Shown here piece by piece: positions 62,580 through 64,000 of a stretch of 64,000 nt of DNA (position 1 is the first letter of the stretch; each line of letters opens with the position of its first letter). Source of the DNA: Pseudaeromonas sp963677375 (lineage in GTDB: Bacteria; Pseudomonadota; Gammaproteobacteria; Enterobacterales; Aeromonadaceae); contig CAXXIF010000019.1 in the NCBI GenBank assembly GCA_963677375.2, positions 186,001 to 250,000 on the forward strand, written 5' to 3'. The position numbers and the translations under genes are program-made. Under the pieces are notes generated by a model, which did not search any database, was not told the DNA's origin, and was given only the letters and a program-made list of their open reading frames with translations.

Positions 62580-63374
62580 TTAGTTAAAGGTCTGTTCCGG
62601 GCCTGGGAATGAACCATCGGCAACCTGGCTCTTGTACAGACGCACGGCGGAACGAATGTCTCCGCTTTCAGCCAGGAAGTTTTTGGTGAATTTCGGGGTA
62701 TAACCGGAGGTGATGCCAAAGGCATCGTGCATGACCAGAACCTGCCCATCGGTGCTGTTGCCAGCGCCGATGCCGATGACCGGAATGCGTAATGCTTTGG
62801 TGATGCGTTCGGCCAGCGCGCTCGGCACACATTCCAGGACCAGCAGCTGGATGCCTGCCGCCTGGAGGGAGAGGGCGCTGCGATAGATCTCTTCGGCCTG
62901 ATCCATATCCCGGCCTTGAACGCGGAACCCGCCGAAGACATGAACCGATTGCGGGGTCAGCCCGAGGTGGGCACAGACCGGCACGCCGTTACGATTGAGC
63001 TGTTTGACGGTTTCGCATAACCACTCGCCACCTTCGAGCTTGACCATGCTGGCACCGGCTGACATCAGCTTGGCCGCATTGCTGCAGGCACTGGCGGTAT
63101 CGGCATAGCTCATGAATGACATGTCGGCGATCACCAACGCATTCTGGGTACCGCGACGCACGCAGCGGGTGTGGTAGGCCATCTCGTCAATGGTGACCGG
63201 CAGGGTATCGGTATGACCCTGCATCACCATGCCGAGGGAGTCGCCAATCAGGATGACCGGAATACCTTCGTCGTCAAACAGACGGGCGAAGGTGGCATCG
63301 TAGGCGGTAATGGCAGTGAACTTCTGGCCTTCCTGCTTCATTTTCAGCAGCTGGTTGACGGTCGTTTTGCTCAT
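62580..63374 (-). CDS. panB: Ketopantoate hydroxymethyltransferase
   Basis: This 264-residue enzyme carries out the first committed step of pantothenate synthesis. Motifs are ITAYDATFARLFD, ILIGDSLGMVMQGH and VKLEGG, then IGIGAGNSTDGQVLVMHD. AGGAG lies six bases before the ATG. It follows folK by 14 bases. Confidence 0.96.
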   Translation of the reverse strand: MSKTTVNQLLKMKQEGQKFTAITAYDATFARLFDDEGIPVILIGDSLGMVMQGHTDTLPVTIDEMAYHTRCVRRGTQNALVIADMSFMSYADTASACSNAAKLMSAGASMVKLEGGEWLCETVKQLNRNGVPVCAHLGLTPQSVHVFGGFRVQGRDMDQAEEIYRSALSLQAAGIQLLVLECVPSALAERITKALRIPVIGIGAGNSTDGQVLVMHDAFGITSGYTPKFTKNFLAESGDIRSAVRLYKSQVADGSFPGPEQTFN

Positions 63375-63388
63375 GGAGACTCCTTGTA

Positions 63389-63880
63389 TTACTCGTTGTC
63401 CGGGAGCGGGAATAGCTCACTGCGGTCACAGGTTGCGACCCAATCTCGTAACGCACTGCCACAAGGCAGCCGCAGATCGGGTCTCAAATCAAAAAGAGGA
63501 ATGAGGACAAAGGCGCGATCTTTCATGCCGTAGTGGGGAATGGTCAGACGGACATCCTGTAATTGCAGATCGCCAAACAGCAGCAGATCCAGATCCAGGG
63601 TGCGCGGCCCCCAACGCTCGGCCTTGCGTACCCGACCCAGCTCCAGCTCAATCTGCTGGGTAGCATCGAGCAATTGGTGTGGCGTCAGCTCTGTTTCCAG
63701 CCAGGCAACGCCGTTAACGTAGTCCGGTTGGTCTGCAGGCCCCATGGGTTTAGAGCCATACAGGGGCGAACAGGCGATGAAACGACTCTGTGGCAGTTGC
63801 TGCAAGGCGGCAACTGCCTGCTGAATCTGTGTTCGAGGTGCGCCCAGATTAGCCCCGAGCGCAATAAACACCTGGATCAT
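63389..63880 (-). CDS. folK: Hydroxymethyl-dihydropterin pyrophosphokinase
   Basis: This 163-residue folate-pathway kinase has the signature RWGPRTLDLDLLLFGD and an N-terminal ALGANLGAPRTQIQQA. Its ATG overlaps the pcnB stop codon (ATGA), as in the conserved pcnB-folK-panB order. Confidence 0.95.
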   Translation of the reverse strand: MIQVFIALGANLGAPRTQIQQAVAALQQLPQSRFIACSPLYGSKPMGPADQPDYVNGVAWLETELTPHQLLDATQQIELELGRVRKAERWGPRTLDLDLLLFGDLQLQDVRLTIPHYGMKDRAFVLIPLFDLRPDLRLPCGSALRDWVATCDRSELFPLPDNE

Positions 63881-64000
63881 GCCGCGCCTTCTTTCGGGCG
63901 GCGCGGTGAACGGCGCCGCCGACGACGGGGCTTGGCACGTTCGGCGCTTTCATCTTCCCCATGCGGGCTGTGACCCGCGGCCGGGGAGTGAGCGGCCAGT
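63877..64000 (-). CDS. pcnB: Poly(A) polymerase I, C-terminal end (partial)
   Basis: Only the last 40 residues are in the window; the gene continues past the right edge. The tail is very basic (KPRRRRRRSPRRPKEGAA), as in PcnB of enterobacteria, and it overlaps folK by four bases. The call rests on the tail and on gene order. Confidence 0.78.
   Translation of the reverse strand, partial: LAAHSPAAGHSPHGEDESAERAKPRRRRRRSPRRPKEGAA

Overview
The window is a stretch of gammaproteobacterial chromosome. Gene content and order fit the Aeromonadales or a close neighbour. The evidence is the block mrdA-rodA-mltB-rlpA-dacA-ybeD-lipB-lipA, the block leuS-lptE-holA-nadD-rsfS-rlmH, the run ubiF / miaB-ybeZ-ybeY-ybeX-lnt next to a metT-like Met/Gln tRNA array, ychF-pth, and panD-panC-panB-folK-pcnB. 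The order assignment is inference from synteny; the class is well supported. Most genes lie on the minus strand.

Region 1 (1-9.7 kb) deals with nitrosative stress and sensing: hcp (class II hybrid-cluster protein), a LysR/MFS divergent pair, a PAS-GGDEF diguanylate cyclase, an old-yellow-enzyme reductase (nemA), norR and a sanA-like gene. hcp has a sigma-54 promoter preceded by three NorR-type sites, so the norR gene 5.5 kb away probably drives hcp.

Region 2 (9.8-19.0 kb) is an iron-only (alternative) nitrogenase island. It holds anfH-anfD-anfG-anfK, then a HEPN-like small protein, a flavin split-barrel protein and AnfO. Divergent from it are a glutamine-amidotransferase-like gene and anfA. 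The anfH control region has a sigma-54 promoter and a perfect GTAC-N6-GTAC AnfA-type site. No nifB, nifU, nifS, nifV or molybdenum nitrogenase genes are present here.

Region 3 (19.3-22.8 kb) is a bufferin-type RiPP operon for copper handling: a DUF2282 precursor, the MNIO maturase, its DUF2063 partner and a DoxX-like membrane protein. It converges on an ECF sigma / zinc anti-sigma pair.

Region 4 (22.9-32.2 kb) is a signalling operon: an HD-GYP response regulator, a membrane hybrid histidine kinase and a second, very large hybrid kinase. The last gene is split by an IS1595-family element with an intact 8-bp target duplication. This stretch looks more AT-rich than its flanks.

Region 5 (32.7-64 kb) is housekeeping: lipoate synthesis, rod-shape and peptidoglycan genes (with a tandem rlpA duplication), tRNA synthetase, LPS export, lipoprotein acylation, tRNA modification, ubiquinone, the tRNA array with degenerate tRNA-Gln copies, pantothenate and folate synthesis. 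Oddities here are a one-base frameshift in an L,D-transpeptidase gene, a ToxS-like membrane pair with no DNA-binding partner, and repeated use of TTG start codons.
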